NCBI GenBank assembly: GCA_003694225.1
Contig: RFKT01000166.1
Location: forward strand, 1 to 7,166
Length of the DNA: 7,166 bases
Source: Candidatus Dadabacteria bacterium
GTDB lineage: Bacteria > Bdellovibrionota_C > UBA2361 > J135
Reading direction: 5' to 3'
Below, in pieces: positions 1-5,897 of the stretch (positions are counted from its first letter, which is position 1; every line of letters begins with the position of its first letter). The notes below the pieces were generated by a model. It was not told where the DNA came from. It did not search any database and saw only the letters and a list, made by a program, of their open reading frames with translations. The translations under genes and the position numbers were made by a program.

Positions 1-1
1 G

Positions 2-838
2 GTTCAGGTAACCTTTGCAGTCCGGTCTGAATTTGCTCGAAGGATCAGAGAAGATTCCATTGCAACGATCGAAACCCAAGGGCTTTTGGGAGATAAGTAT
101 CTCTCCATCTCCCCGGGAACCCTTGCTATCCCTCCTGCTCCGGAGGGAAGCTTATTGAGAAGTAAGGAACCTGCAGACATAGGAGAGGTGCTAGGCAAGG
201 CTCAAGTAATCATAGCGAACGTGTCTGAAATATCAGAGTCGCTTCTAGCGTCTTTTAAAGGGCTCGATAAGGATGCGTTAAAGAACTTTTCTGAGGGTGC
301 TAAGGGATTTGCAGAGATATCCAAAGGCCTTAAGGAAGGAAAAGGGCTTATACACCGCCTGTTTTACTCAAAGAAAGACGCAGATAAAATTGTAGGAAAT
401 CTTGTCAAAGCATCGGAGTCGCTTGCAGAGCTTTCTGATGAGATAAAAAACGGTGACGGCTTCCTTCACTCAATCATCTTTGAAAAGACAGATAAAAACC
501 TCTTTTCAAACCTTACAGAAGCTGCTAATTCCCTTAGCCACGCCGCTAAATTTATATCCAGCCTTTCTGAAGAGATAAAGTCCGGCAATGGCATGCTCCA
601 CGAACTTGTATACGGAGACTCAGGCAAGATAATAAAGGACCTCTCAAAGACTGCATCGAACCTTAGAGAGGCTTCTGACGCCATTAAATCGGTCTCAAGA
701 TCTCTTAAAAACGGGGAGGGAACACTTGGAGCTCTCTTGGTGGATTCAAAGCTCTATGACAACTTGGTAGAGGTTACTGACGGCGCAAAGAGAAGCTTTA
801 TCCTCAAGCAGGCCATAAGAAGCTCGCTTAAAAAGTAG
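2..838 (+). CDS. MCE-domain (MlaD-like) lipid transport protein, 5'-truncated, with repeated C-terminal helical extension
   Basis: The reading frame is open from base 2 to the TAG at 836-838, so the gene begins upstream; 278 residues are visible. An apparent TTG start at 86 is internal. The first ~55 visible residues match the second half of an MCE domain: a DSIATIETQGLLGDKYLSIS stretch, then a Gly/Pro turn and a 'GSLLRSKEP' segment. MCE proteins form periplasmic rings that move phospholipids between inner and outer membranes, working with an MlaE permease and MlaF ATPase; neither is in view, but they are often encoded just upstream. After the MCE domain comes a long, mostly helical region with four units built on K-x-G-x-G-x-L, spaced 38-44 residues apart. 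E. coli MlaD (183 aa) lacks such an extension. The family call is firm; the exact substrate is not visible. The N-terminal membrane anchor lies outside the window. Confidence 0.88.
   Translation, partial: VQVTFAVRSEFARRIREDSIATIETQGLLGDKYLSISPGTLAIPPAPEGSLLRSKEPADIGEVLGKAQVIIANVSEISESLLASFKGLDKDALKNFSEGAKGFAEISKGLKEGKGLIHRLFYSKKDADKIVGNLVKASESLAELSDEIKNGDGFLHSIIFEKTDKNLFSNLTEAANSLSHAAKFISSLSEEIKSGNGMLHELVYGDSGKIIKDLSKTASNLREASDAIKSVSRSLKNGEGTLGALLVDSKLYDNLVEVTDGAKRSFILKQAIRSSLKK
332..760 (+). repeat. Four degenerate ~43-residue repeats in the MCE protein
   Basis: Units start at Lys codons at 332, 446, 578 and 707, each opening K-x-G-x-G followed by hydrophobic residues (KEGKGLIHRLFY, KNGDGFLHSIIF, KSGNGMLHELVY, KNGEGTLGALLV). 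A helix rich in small residues and Leu/Ile follows each one. Three of the four share Leu/Ile-His after the Gly pair; the last has Leu-Gly. The DNA is diverged between units, so this is old protein-level duplication rather than a recent tandem repeat. Confidence 0.75.
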
Positions 839-848
839 CGTAATATTT

Positions 849-880
849 CCCTTATGTAGATTTTAAAGCAACATAAGAGG
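849..880. terminator. Possible bidirectional hairpin after the MCE gene
   Basis: CTTATGT (851-857) and ACATAAG (871-877) form a perfect 7-bp stem with a 13-nt loop. The stem extends by CC/GG (849-850, 879-880) with one bulged base. It lies 11 nt past the MCE stop, between convergent genes. There is no T-run on either strand, so intrinsic termination is uncertain. Confidence 0.3.
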
Positions 881-914
881 TATCAAAAATTAAGGCCAAC
901 TCAGAAGGTCTTTT

Positions 915-926
915 TCCTACGTAGGA
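915..926. other. 12-bp perfect palindrome in convergent intergenic gap
   Basis: TCCTACGTAGGA is a perfect palindrome preceded on the plus strand by TTTT. It could be half of a hairpin or a protein site. It lies between two gene ends, where an operator would be unexpected, so I assign no role. Confidence 0.25.
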
Positions 927-991
927 CTCCAATGCAAGCAGAAACGATAGCAAATCTTTTAAGCACAAAGCTACGGGATATCTTTGCAAAG

Positions 992-1012
992 TAAGCTTAG
1001 TATATAAGCCTA
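992..1012 (-). terminator. Possible hairpin after the CBS-domain gene
   Basis: Read on the minus strand, TAGGCTTA-TATAC-TAAGCTTA forms an 8-bp stem with one G-T wobble and a 5-nt loop, 7 nt past the stop codon of the CBS gene. The stem is AT-rich and no U-tract follows, so it may only protect the 3' end. Confidence 0.3.
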
Positions 1013-1019
1013 CATAATC

Positions 1020-1433
1020 CTATGAGGCGCTGTCTTGCTCAAGGTCATTTAATATAAGCTGTATCAACTTGCATGCGTCTGTTACAGTAAAGATCCCGCT
1101 AAGATCGCCCTGCTCATTGGCAACAAGGACTTCCTCGACTTTTTCATCAGACATGATCTTTGCAACCTTTGCCACAGGTGTATCTTCCATAACAAGAACG
1201 GGATCCTTAACGCAGATATCTCCAACTGAGGGGCTTTCCTCTACATGCCCAAACGCCATCTTGCATAACTGTGCGTCCTTTAAGTGAAGTATGCCTATAA
1301 GCTCGCCGTTTTCCACTACAGGGACCCTTCGGATCTGCCTTAGCTCCATTGTATCTATTGCTTCTTCGATAGATGTATCCGCAGAAATAGTGTAAGGGCA
1401 AGGCTTCATCGCTTCAGAAATTTTCATAACCAT
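1020..1433 (-). CDS. Stand-alone two-CBS-domain protein
   Basis: A 137-residue protein consisting almost entirely of a tandem CBS (Bateman) module. CBS1 spans about residues 5-55, with the RRVPVVENGELIGIL core. CBS2 spans about 71-123 and ends in the conserved GIFTVTD (113-119). CBS pairs usually bind adenine nucleotides such as AMP, ATP or SAM and act as energy or ligand sensors; no catalytic domain is fused, so a partner protein is likely but unidentified. An in-frame TTG at 1448 would add five residues, but AGGAGA (1440-1445) lies 6 nt before the ATG at 1433, so I choose that ATG; a further ATG at 1427 is possible. The gene lies downstream of rtcB on the same strand with a 149-bp gap and could be co-transcribed. 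No signal peptide or membrane segment is present. Confidence 0.85.
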   Translation of the reverse strand: MVMKISEAMKPCPYTISADTSIEEAIDTMELRQIRRVPVVENGELIGILHLKDAQLCKMAFGHVEESPSVGDICVKDPVLVMEDTPVAKVAKIMSDEKVEEVLVANEQGDLSGIFTVTDACKLIQLILNDLEQDSAS

Positions 1434-1582
1434 AGAATCTCTCCTCAAAGAAGCTTCATAAAGTTAACCCACAACTTCAGTCTAGCCTTTTGCCCCCTTT
1501 TCGGCAACTATCCTATTTGGATAGCTGGTATGCATAGTATAATTATTGTTGAATACTTCCTTGTACGCCTGTACCCTAATAG
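1434..1582 (-). other. Intergenic leader between rtcB and the CBS gene with two small inverted repeats
   Basis: It holds CTATCC-TATTT-GGATAG (1508-1524) and TTGCC/GGCAA (1490-1494, 1503-1507), side by side. Neither is followed by a T-run on the minus strand, so no standard terminator separates rtcB from the CBS gene. The AGGAGA ribosome binding site at 1440-1445 is the only clear functional site. I see no convincing minus-strand -35/-10 pair. Confidence 0.35.
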
Positions 1583-2977
1583 CTACCTTTCCTTAGGTGG
1601 AGCCATCTTAACAATCCTTGGGGTAAATTTACCCAATATTTTCACTAGATCCCTCTGCTCATTCATAACCGCTTCTATGTCTTTGTATGCCTGCGGCGCT
1701 TCATCCAGTCCGGCGGAGATAAGCTCTACGCCGTGCTCTTTTAAAATTTTCTTTAACTCGTATCTTGTCACAGAATTTTTGGCGGCTTTTCTTGAAAGCG
1801 CTCTTCCAGCTCCGTGGGAGCAGGAGTTGATAGAGTCGGGGTTTCCAAGCCCCTCTACCAGATAGCCGGGATGAATCATTGTGCCCGGAATATATCCCAC
1901 CTCTCCTCTCTTTGCAGGAGTTGCCCCCTTTCTGTGTACAACCATCTCTTTCCCATCCACTATCTCTTTCCAGGCATAGTTGTGGTGGTTTTCAACCTGA
2001 TAAAGGATCTCCCCTCCGACATATCTTGATATTTCTTCGTGAATGATGTGGTGATTCGCTGAGGCATATCTTCCCATAAGCTCCATACACTCCCAGTATT
2101 CGAGCCCTTCAGGAGAATCCAAAGAGAGCCAAGCCAAATGCTTGAGGTGTTTGGGCAACTTTGGATGTAGCATCCTTGCCACTTTGCTAAAGTGGTGAGC
2201 CACTGAAGCTCCGGGACCCCTTGACCCGCTGTGTGAAACTAATGCTAGATATCTCCCCGGCTTTATCCTTTCCAGTTCAGGATATGGTTCAAACTCTCCA
2301 AATTCCACAAAGTGGTTTCCAGCCCCGCTGGTTCCAAGCTGCGCCCATGCCTTGTCTTTCAGCTCCTTTGTTACCTTTGAAACACCCCATTTATCACCCA
2401 TAACAGGGTGATCTTTCCTTCTTTCCCACTGAGCGCCCACCCCGAAGCGGGTGTTGTTTTGAAGTATCTTTCTATACTTTTCATCTTTTTGGGCTAAATG
2501 TTCAGAAGGGATATCGTAGATGGTTATCATAACCCTGCACGCAATATCCACACCCACAGCATAGGGAATTACTGCATCTTGAACAGCCAACACCCCTCCT
2601 ATAGGAAGCCCGTAGCCTACATGGGCATCCGGCATAAGGGCTCCTTTATTTGACACAGGAAGAGAGCAGGCATTTTGCATCTGCTTATGTGCTTCTGTGT
2701 CAATATCACTCCCCCAATATTTGTATTCCGGTTCTGATTTTATTTCGTAATCGCCCGCATAAGCCGCAGGATGTTGTTGTCCGCATACCCTTTGCGCCAG
2801 TTCTTTGTAGGGCTCCACGTTTAGGAATTTTTCAGGAGCGTTAATAAGACTAATTAAGTCTTTCCGAAGCTGTCCCTTGGTTATGCCCATCTCTTTGGCT
2901 CTTTTAGATGTTTCTATGGCAATTTCGAGGGCGCCTTTAGAGTCAAATCCCAAGTTTTTAAGCTCTCTCCTTTTCAT
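1583..2977 (-). CDS. rtcB: RtcB-family RNA ligase (3'-phosphate/2',3'-cyclic phosphate to 5'-OH)
   Basis: A 464-residue cytoplasmic protein of the RtcB family, which joins RNA 3'-phosphate or 2',3'-cyclic phosphate ends to 5'-OH ends using GTP and Mn2+ in RNA repair or tRNA splicing. The signature motifs are present in order: MPDAHVGYGLPIGG (115-128), GVDIAC with metal ligands Asp144 and Cys147, GTSGAGNH (215-222) with Asn221 and His222, HSGSRG (His249), the NHHN histidines (331-332), HRKGAT (348-353), and HGAGR (388-392), whose His388 should be the guanylylated residue. Near the C-terminus is DEAPQAYKDI (425-434). It is full length with no intein. GVDIACRV and GTSGAGNH differ from the GVDIGCGM and GTLGGGNH of E. 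coli-type RtcB, pointing to a sister subfamily. The start is the ATG at 2977, preceded by a weak GGA. No archease, rtcA or rtcR is in view. Confidence 0.92.
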   Translation of the reverse strand: MKRRELKNLGFDSKGALEIAIETSKRAKEMGITKGQLRKDLISLINAPEKFLNVEPYKELAQRVCGQQHPAAYAGDYEIKSEPEYKYWGSDIDTEAHKQMQNACSLPVSNKGALMPDAHVGYGLPIGGVLAVQDAVIPYAVGVDIACRVMITIYDIPSEHLAQKDEKYRKILQNNTRFGVGAQWERRKDHPVMGDKWGVSKVTKELKDKAWAQLGTSGAGNHFVEFGEFEPYPELERIKPGRYLALVSHSGSRGPGASVAHHFSKVARMLHPKLPKHLKHLAWLSLDSPEGLEYWECMELMGRYASANHHIIHEEISRYVGGEILYQVENHHNYAWKEIVDGKEMVVHRKGATPAKRGEVGYIPGTMIHPGYLVEGLGNPDSINSCSHGAGRALSRKAAKNSVTRYELKKILKEHGVELISAGLDEAPQAYKDIEAVMNEQRDLVKILGKFTPRIVKMAPPKER

Positions 2978-3022
2978 AGTAGATCCATAAGAATACCATA
3001 TAGATCTGAACCAACAAAACAG

Positions 3023-3050
3023 TTGCTATCCCACTTCAAAGGTGCTAAAT
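3023..3050 (+). promoter_or_regulatory. Weak candidate promoter for the B12 operon
   Basis: TTGCTA (3023-3028) and CTAAAT (3045-3050) are separated by 16 bp. Transcription would start near 3056-3058, right at the 5' strand of riboswitch helix P1 (3055). Position fits well but sequence match is modest. The same 77-bp interval (2978-3054) must also contain the start of the divergent rtcB transcript unless both lie further out. Confidence 0.22.
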
Positions 3051-3054
3051 GTAA

Positions 3055-3235
3055 ACCATGCAGGTTCAGGGGAAGTACGGTGAGATTCCGTCGCGGACCC
3101 GCCGCTGTATTCAGGGACGGTAAGGGCTATTTCACAGCCACTGTCCAAACCGCCTGGGGAGATAACCCTGCGGTGCGGATGGGAAGGCTAGCCCGAGCCG
3201 GATGATCTGTAAGCCAGAAGACCTACCTGCATGGT
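3055..3235 (+). ncRNA. Cobalamin riboswitch (AdoCbl-type aptamer)
   Basis: All the conserved blocks of the cobalamin aptamer are present in order: GGTGAGATTCC (3079-3089), GACCCGCCGCTGTA (3096-3109), GCCACTG (3137-3143), GGGAAGGC (3181-3188) and the B12 box AGCCAGAAGACCTACCTG (3212-3229). The closing helix P1 is a perfect 11-bp pairing of ACCATGCAGGT (3055-3065) with ACCTGCATGGT (3225-3235). It sits 150 nt upstream of a BtuB-like receptor, the classic target. Binding of cobalamin is expected to switch the operon off. The downstream leader has no hairpin followed by U-tract, so control is more likely at translation than by intrinsic termination. Confidence 0.96.
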
Positions 3236-3243
3236 GTAATCTG

Positions 3244-3290
3244 CTCCAGCCCTTTCGTGGATAGAAGGGAGGAGAAAAGCGGGATATCCA
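3244..3290 (+). promoter_or_regulatory. Candidate riboswitch expression platform with L5-L13-like kissing loop
   Basis: Two mutually exclusive hairpins can be drawn. The first pairs CTCC-AG-CCCTT (3244-3254) with AAGGG-A-GGAG (3265-3274). The second pairs TGGATA (3258-3263) with TATCCA (3285-3290), and its loop exposes GCGGG (3279-3283). GCGGG is complementary to CCCGC (3098-3102) in the aptamer's conserved L5 region. Class-I cobalamin riboswitches are known to form a kissing contact between L5 and a downstream hairpin (L13), and the second hairpin fits that role. Pairing is by eye only. Confidence 0.45.
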
Positions 3291-3312
3291 ATATACAATC
3301 GCGATTCGCTTT

Positions 3313-3338
3313 GGCTTTAAGTCTTAATGTTTAAAGCC
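3313..3338 (+). promoter_or_regulatory. Leader hairpin upstream of the BtuB-like gene
   Basis: GGCTTTAA (3313-3320) pairs perfectly with TTAAAGCC (3331-3338) around a 10-nt loop. It lies 47 nt before the start codon. No T-run follows, so it is not an intrinsic terminator; it may be part of the folding switch or spacing structure of the leader. Confidence 0.35.
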
Positions 3339-3365
3339 GGAGCTGTAGTTGCAAGCAACCGTAAC

Positions 3366-3379
3366 CTCTTAGATAGGAG
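3366..3379 (+). promoter_or_regulatory. Ribosome binding site of the receptor gene with possible sequestering stem
   Basis: AGGAGA (3375-3380) lies 5 nt before the ATG at 3386 and fixes that start. CTCTT (3366-3370) can pair with AGGAG (3375-3379) around a 4-nt AGAT loop, with one G-U pair. This short stem would mask the ribosome site and is a simple candidate for translational repression, though five pairs is weak on its own. Confidence 0.4.
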
Positions 3380-3385
3380 AAAGCT

Positions 3386-5308
3386 ATGCCTATCCAAAAA
3401 TACACCTTTATAGCTGTTGTTTCCTCCGCGATTCTGCCTTTGGGTGGATACTCACAGCCCAAACAGCCGTGCTCGTATTGCTCCTCTGTGGTAGTAACGG
3501 CAGAGAGGGTACCCTCACCTTCAATCTATTCCCCCGTATCTGTTTCTGTAATTACAGAGAGGGAGATAGAGGAGAAAGGCTATAGATCGTTGACTGAGCT
3601 TTTAAAAGACGCTCCGGGAGTTGATCTGGTGCAAAGCGGAGGAGAGGGAGGAAATGCGTCTCTTTTTATTCGAGGGGCTTCTTCCGGCCATACACTTGTG
3701 ATAATCGACGGCATTGAGCTTAACAACCCCATCACCCCTTCCCGATCATACAATCTGGCAAATCTCCCATTGGAAGATATTGAGCGGATAGAGATAATTA
3801 GAGGGGCTCAAAGCGTGCTTTACGGCTCCGATCCCATAGGTGGAATAATATACATACATACAAAATCCGGCTCCGGGAAGCGCCACAGAAAGGTTGCCTT
3901 TAAGCGAGGCTCCTTTGGAACAACTGTAGCTCAAGGGTCATTGGGAGGGATGGTAGGAGAGACGCGCTATTTTATCGGAGCAAGAAGAGAAGTAACCAGA
4001 GGCTTTTCCGCGGCAGATAAAAGCGACGGAAACTTGGAGAATGATCCGTATAGAGATACAGATCTTTCATTAAAAGTTCGGCGTGATCTCTCCTCTTTTA
4101 CCTATCTTACTATTTTTAGCAAATATAACACCTCTAAGGCGGGGATAGATAACGGCGGAGGTGCCGGAGGAGACGACCCCAACCGATTTTTAAGGAACAG
4201 AGAGTACTTTGGAAAGGGAGAGTTGGTGCTCAACTATGCTAAAGGAAGGCTTCAACAGAAGTGGGGAACCTCTTATTCAAGGCATACCCTTAAAGATAGA
4301 AACGATCCAGATGAGGATCACTCCCAAGATCTGCTAAGAAGCAAATTCAAAGGGAGATTGTTAAAATTCTACCTTGAAAATACATACTACCCCTCAGATG
4401 AGGTTTCTTTAGTCTTTGGGTTAGAAAGAGAGCGAGAAAGCGGATCTTCAGCCTTTCACTCCGAGAGCCAATTTGGCGCATTTGATTCAATCCTTTCTGA
4501 TAGATCCGGTACGACTACCGGCGGGTACCTTCAAGCAAAGTTTGATTCGAATTTGCCCTTTCATTTCACTTCAGGAGTAAGGATTGACAACCACAGCAAA
4601 GCCGGAAAGGAGGTTACATGGAAGGTAGCCCCGCTTATATATCTTGATGGGGCAAAGATGTCCCTTAAGGCCTCTCTAGGCACCGGCTTTAAGGCGCCTA
4701 CCCTATTTCAGCTTTATTCTGAATATGGAAGCCAAAGCCTTCACTCAGAAAGGAGCCTCTCATTTGACATTGGAATTGAAAAGAGGCTCCTAAACGGCAG
4801 AGGAAAGATAGAGGCCGTATATTTTAAGAACCGCTTTAAGGATCTTATCTCATTTGATCCGCAAACCTTTATATTCGGCAATATCTCAAAAGCTACATCC
4901 TCCGGAGTTGAGTTTGAGGGGAAAATAAATCCTGCTCCCAACCTATCGGCAAGAGCCTTTTATAGCTACACCGACACAGAGGATGAAGATACGGGGAAAA
5001 GCCTTCTCAGGCGAGCAAGGCATAGAGGCTCTCTTGGGCTTACATATAATTTACTCGAGAAAGGAACCATTGGAGTATCTATGCGCTTTGTAGCCGGAAG
5101 ATATGACACAGACTTTTCTTCATCTACGCCTAAAAGGGTTAAGCTTCCTGCATATGCCGTTACAAATTTAAGATTTTCCTATCTAGCCGCAAAGTCTTTG
5201 GAGCTTTCGCTTTCTTTAAGGAATATATTTGACAGGGATTATGAAGATATCTCCGGATTTGGAGTGGAAGGAAGGGCGTTTTTCTTTGGGATGAATCTCT
5301 CTATGTAG
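3386..5308 (+). CDS. btuB: BtuB-like TonB-dependent outer-membrane cobalamin receptor
   Basis: A 640-residue precursor (E. coli BtuB is 614) that should carry B12 across the outer membrane using TonB-transmitted energy. Residues 1-23 look like a signal peptide. A TonB box VVVTA (35-39) follows, then a plug domain to about 160 with the family hallmarks IRG (95-97), IDGIELNNP (107-115), IERIEIIRG (132-140) and YGSDPIGG (146-153). The rest is a 22-strand-type barrel. Late-barrel landmarks match E. coli BtuB, as I recall it: GTGFKAP, LLRRAR, GRYDTDFSS and NIFDRDYE near the end. The riboswitch upstream and btuF-like gene downstream support B12 as substrate. Oddities: the only two cysteines form CSYC (29-32) beside the TonB box, and the protein ends in Met where the barrel-assembly signal usually has Phe. 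Start ATG has a good AGGAGA site. Confidence 0.93.
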   Translation: MPIQKYTFIAVVSSAILPLGGYSQPKQPCSYCSSVVVTAERVPSPSIYSPVSVSVITEREIEEKGYRSLTELLKDAPGVDLVQSGGEGGNASLFIRGASSGHTLVIIDGIELNNPITPSRSYNLANLPLEDIERIEIIRGAQSVLYGSDPIGGIIYIHTKSGSGKRHRKVAFKRGSFGTTVAQGSLGGMVGETRYFIGARREVTRGFSAADKSDGNLENDPYRDTDLSLKVRRDLSSFTYLTIFSKYNTSKAGIDNGGGAGGDDPNRFLRNREYFGKGELVLNYAKGRLQQKWGTSYSRHTLKDRNDPDEDHSQDLLRSKFKGRLLKFYLENTYYPSDEVSLVFGLERERESGSSAFHSESQFGAFDSILSDRSGTTTGGYLQAKFDSNLPFHFTSGVRIDNHSKAGKEVTWKVAPLIYLDGAKMSLKASLGTGFKAPTLFQLYSEYGSQSLHSERSLSFDIGIEKRLLNGRGKIEAVYFKNRFKDLISFDPQTFIFGNISKATSSGVEFEGKINPAPNLSARAFYSYTDTEDEDTGKSLLRRARHRGSLGLTYNLLEKGTIGVSMRFVAGRYDTDFSSSTPKRVKLPAYAVTNLRFSYLAAKSLELSLSLRNIFDRDYEDISGFGVEGRAFFFGMNLSM

Positions 5309-5316
5309 GATTGAAG

Positions 5317-5892
5317 GTGTATAGGCTTGGTATAGATTTGAGATTTGCTCTCGCTTTGCTGCTCTCCGGGGGGTTTCACTATGCCCTTATTAAAGCCTCC
5401 CTTACCTTTCATCCCCTCCCTTCTCTGGGAGCCCCCTTCGGAAATGCGCTGGTCTATATCGAAGAGTATCCGAAACCCTTATCTTCGAAGAGGAGAAGAG
5501 AAGAGAGTAAATATTTTTCAAAAAGAACAAATACAAATATAACTAATAGAAAGAGCCAAAAGCGTAATCCTCATCTAAAGCTGAAGACTGCTGCTTCAAG
5601 AAAACACTTCTTCCCTTCTCCCGCCAAATTCCAATCTCCATTTTCTATGCAGTCAGAGCTGATAGTAAGATACCCCTTTTTGTCTCGGCGGTTGGGAGAG
5701 GAAGGAGAAGTTCTATGCAGAGTTTGGATAGATCGGACAGGAGCCGTAAAGGATGTGGCCTTAATCTCCTCCAGCGGATATCGAAGGCTTGACGGAGCCG
5801 CTATGGCTTCCATTAGGAAAGCGCATTTTGCTCCGCATCCCTCAGCCGGAGGCTATAGCAGAGAGATAAGGGTTATCTTTAAGCTTAGGTAG
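5317..5892 (+). CDS. tonB: TonB energy-transducing protein dedicated to the B12 operon
   Basis: About 191 residues. A single N-terminal membrane helix (about 9-28) carries Ser17-x-x-x-His21, the SxxxH signature by which TonB couples to ExbB/ExbD. The C-terminal ~80 residues (112-191) are a TonB C-terminal domain: RYPFLSRR, G-E-V-L-C-R-V-W, IDRTGAVKDV, SSGYRRLDGAAM, F-A-P, and a closing strand IRVIFKLR. The linker between is short and Lys/Arg-rich with few prolines, unlike the Pro-rich periplasmic spacer of E. coli TonB (239 aa). I choose GTG at 5317 because AGGA (5307-5310), overlapping the receptor's stop, lies 6 nt before it; TTG at 5311 would abut that site. The gene follows the receptor by 8 nt, so translation is probably coupled. 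ExbB/ExbD are not in view and may be shared from elsewhere. Confidence 0.88.
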   Translation: MYRLGIDLRFALALLLSGGFHYALIKASLTFHPLPSLGAPFGNALVYIEEYPKPLSSKRRREESKYFSKRTNTNITNRKSQKRNPHLKLKTAASRKHFFPSPAKFQSPFSMQSELIVRYPFLSRRLGEEGEVLCRVWIDRTGAVKDVALISSSGYRRLDGAAMASIRKAHFAPHPSAGGYSREIRVIFKLR

Positions 5893-5897
5893 ACACA

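Noticed and set aside
86..838. TTG at 86 as the start of the first gene
   Set aside because: The frame is open upstream to the window edge, and those residues complete an MCE domain, so the start lies outside the window.
1434..1448. TTG at 1448 as start of the CBS gene
   Set aside because: Its first codons are themselves the AGGAGA ribosome binding site for the ATG at 1433.
1516..1543. TATAAT (1538-1543) with a weak TTTGGA upstream, plus strand
   Set aside because: It would transcribe only antisense to rtcB. The -35 match is poor and AT-rich intergenic DNA often contains TATAAT by chance.
1530..1865. Plus-strand ORF of 111 codons
   Set aside because: It is antisense to the well-supported 3' end of rtcB and its translation resembles no coherent fold; it is a shadow of the real gene.
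3023..3205. Plus-strand ORF of 60 codons
   Set aside because: It runs through the conserved core of the cobalamin riboswitch, whose RNA motifs explain the sequence; no ribosome site was found.
3313..3338. GGCTTTAA/TTAAAGCC hairpin as an intrinsic terminator of the riboswitch
   Set aside because: It is followed by GGAGCTGTAG and not by a T-run, so standard rho-independent termination is unlikely.
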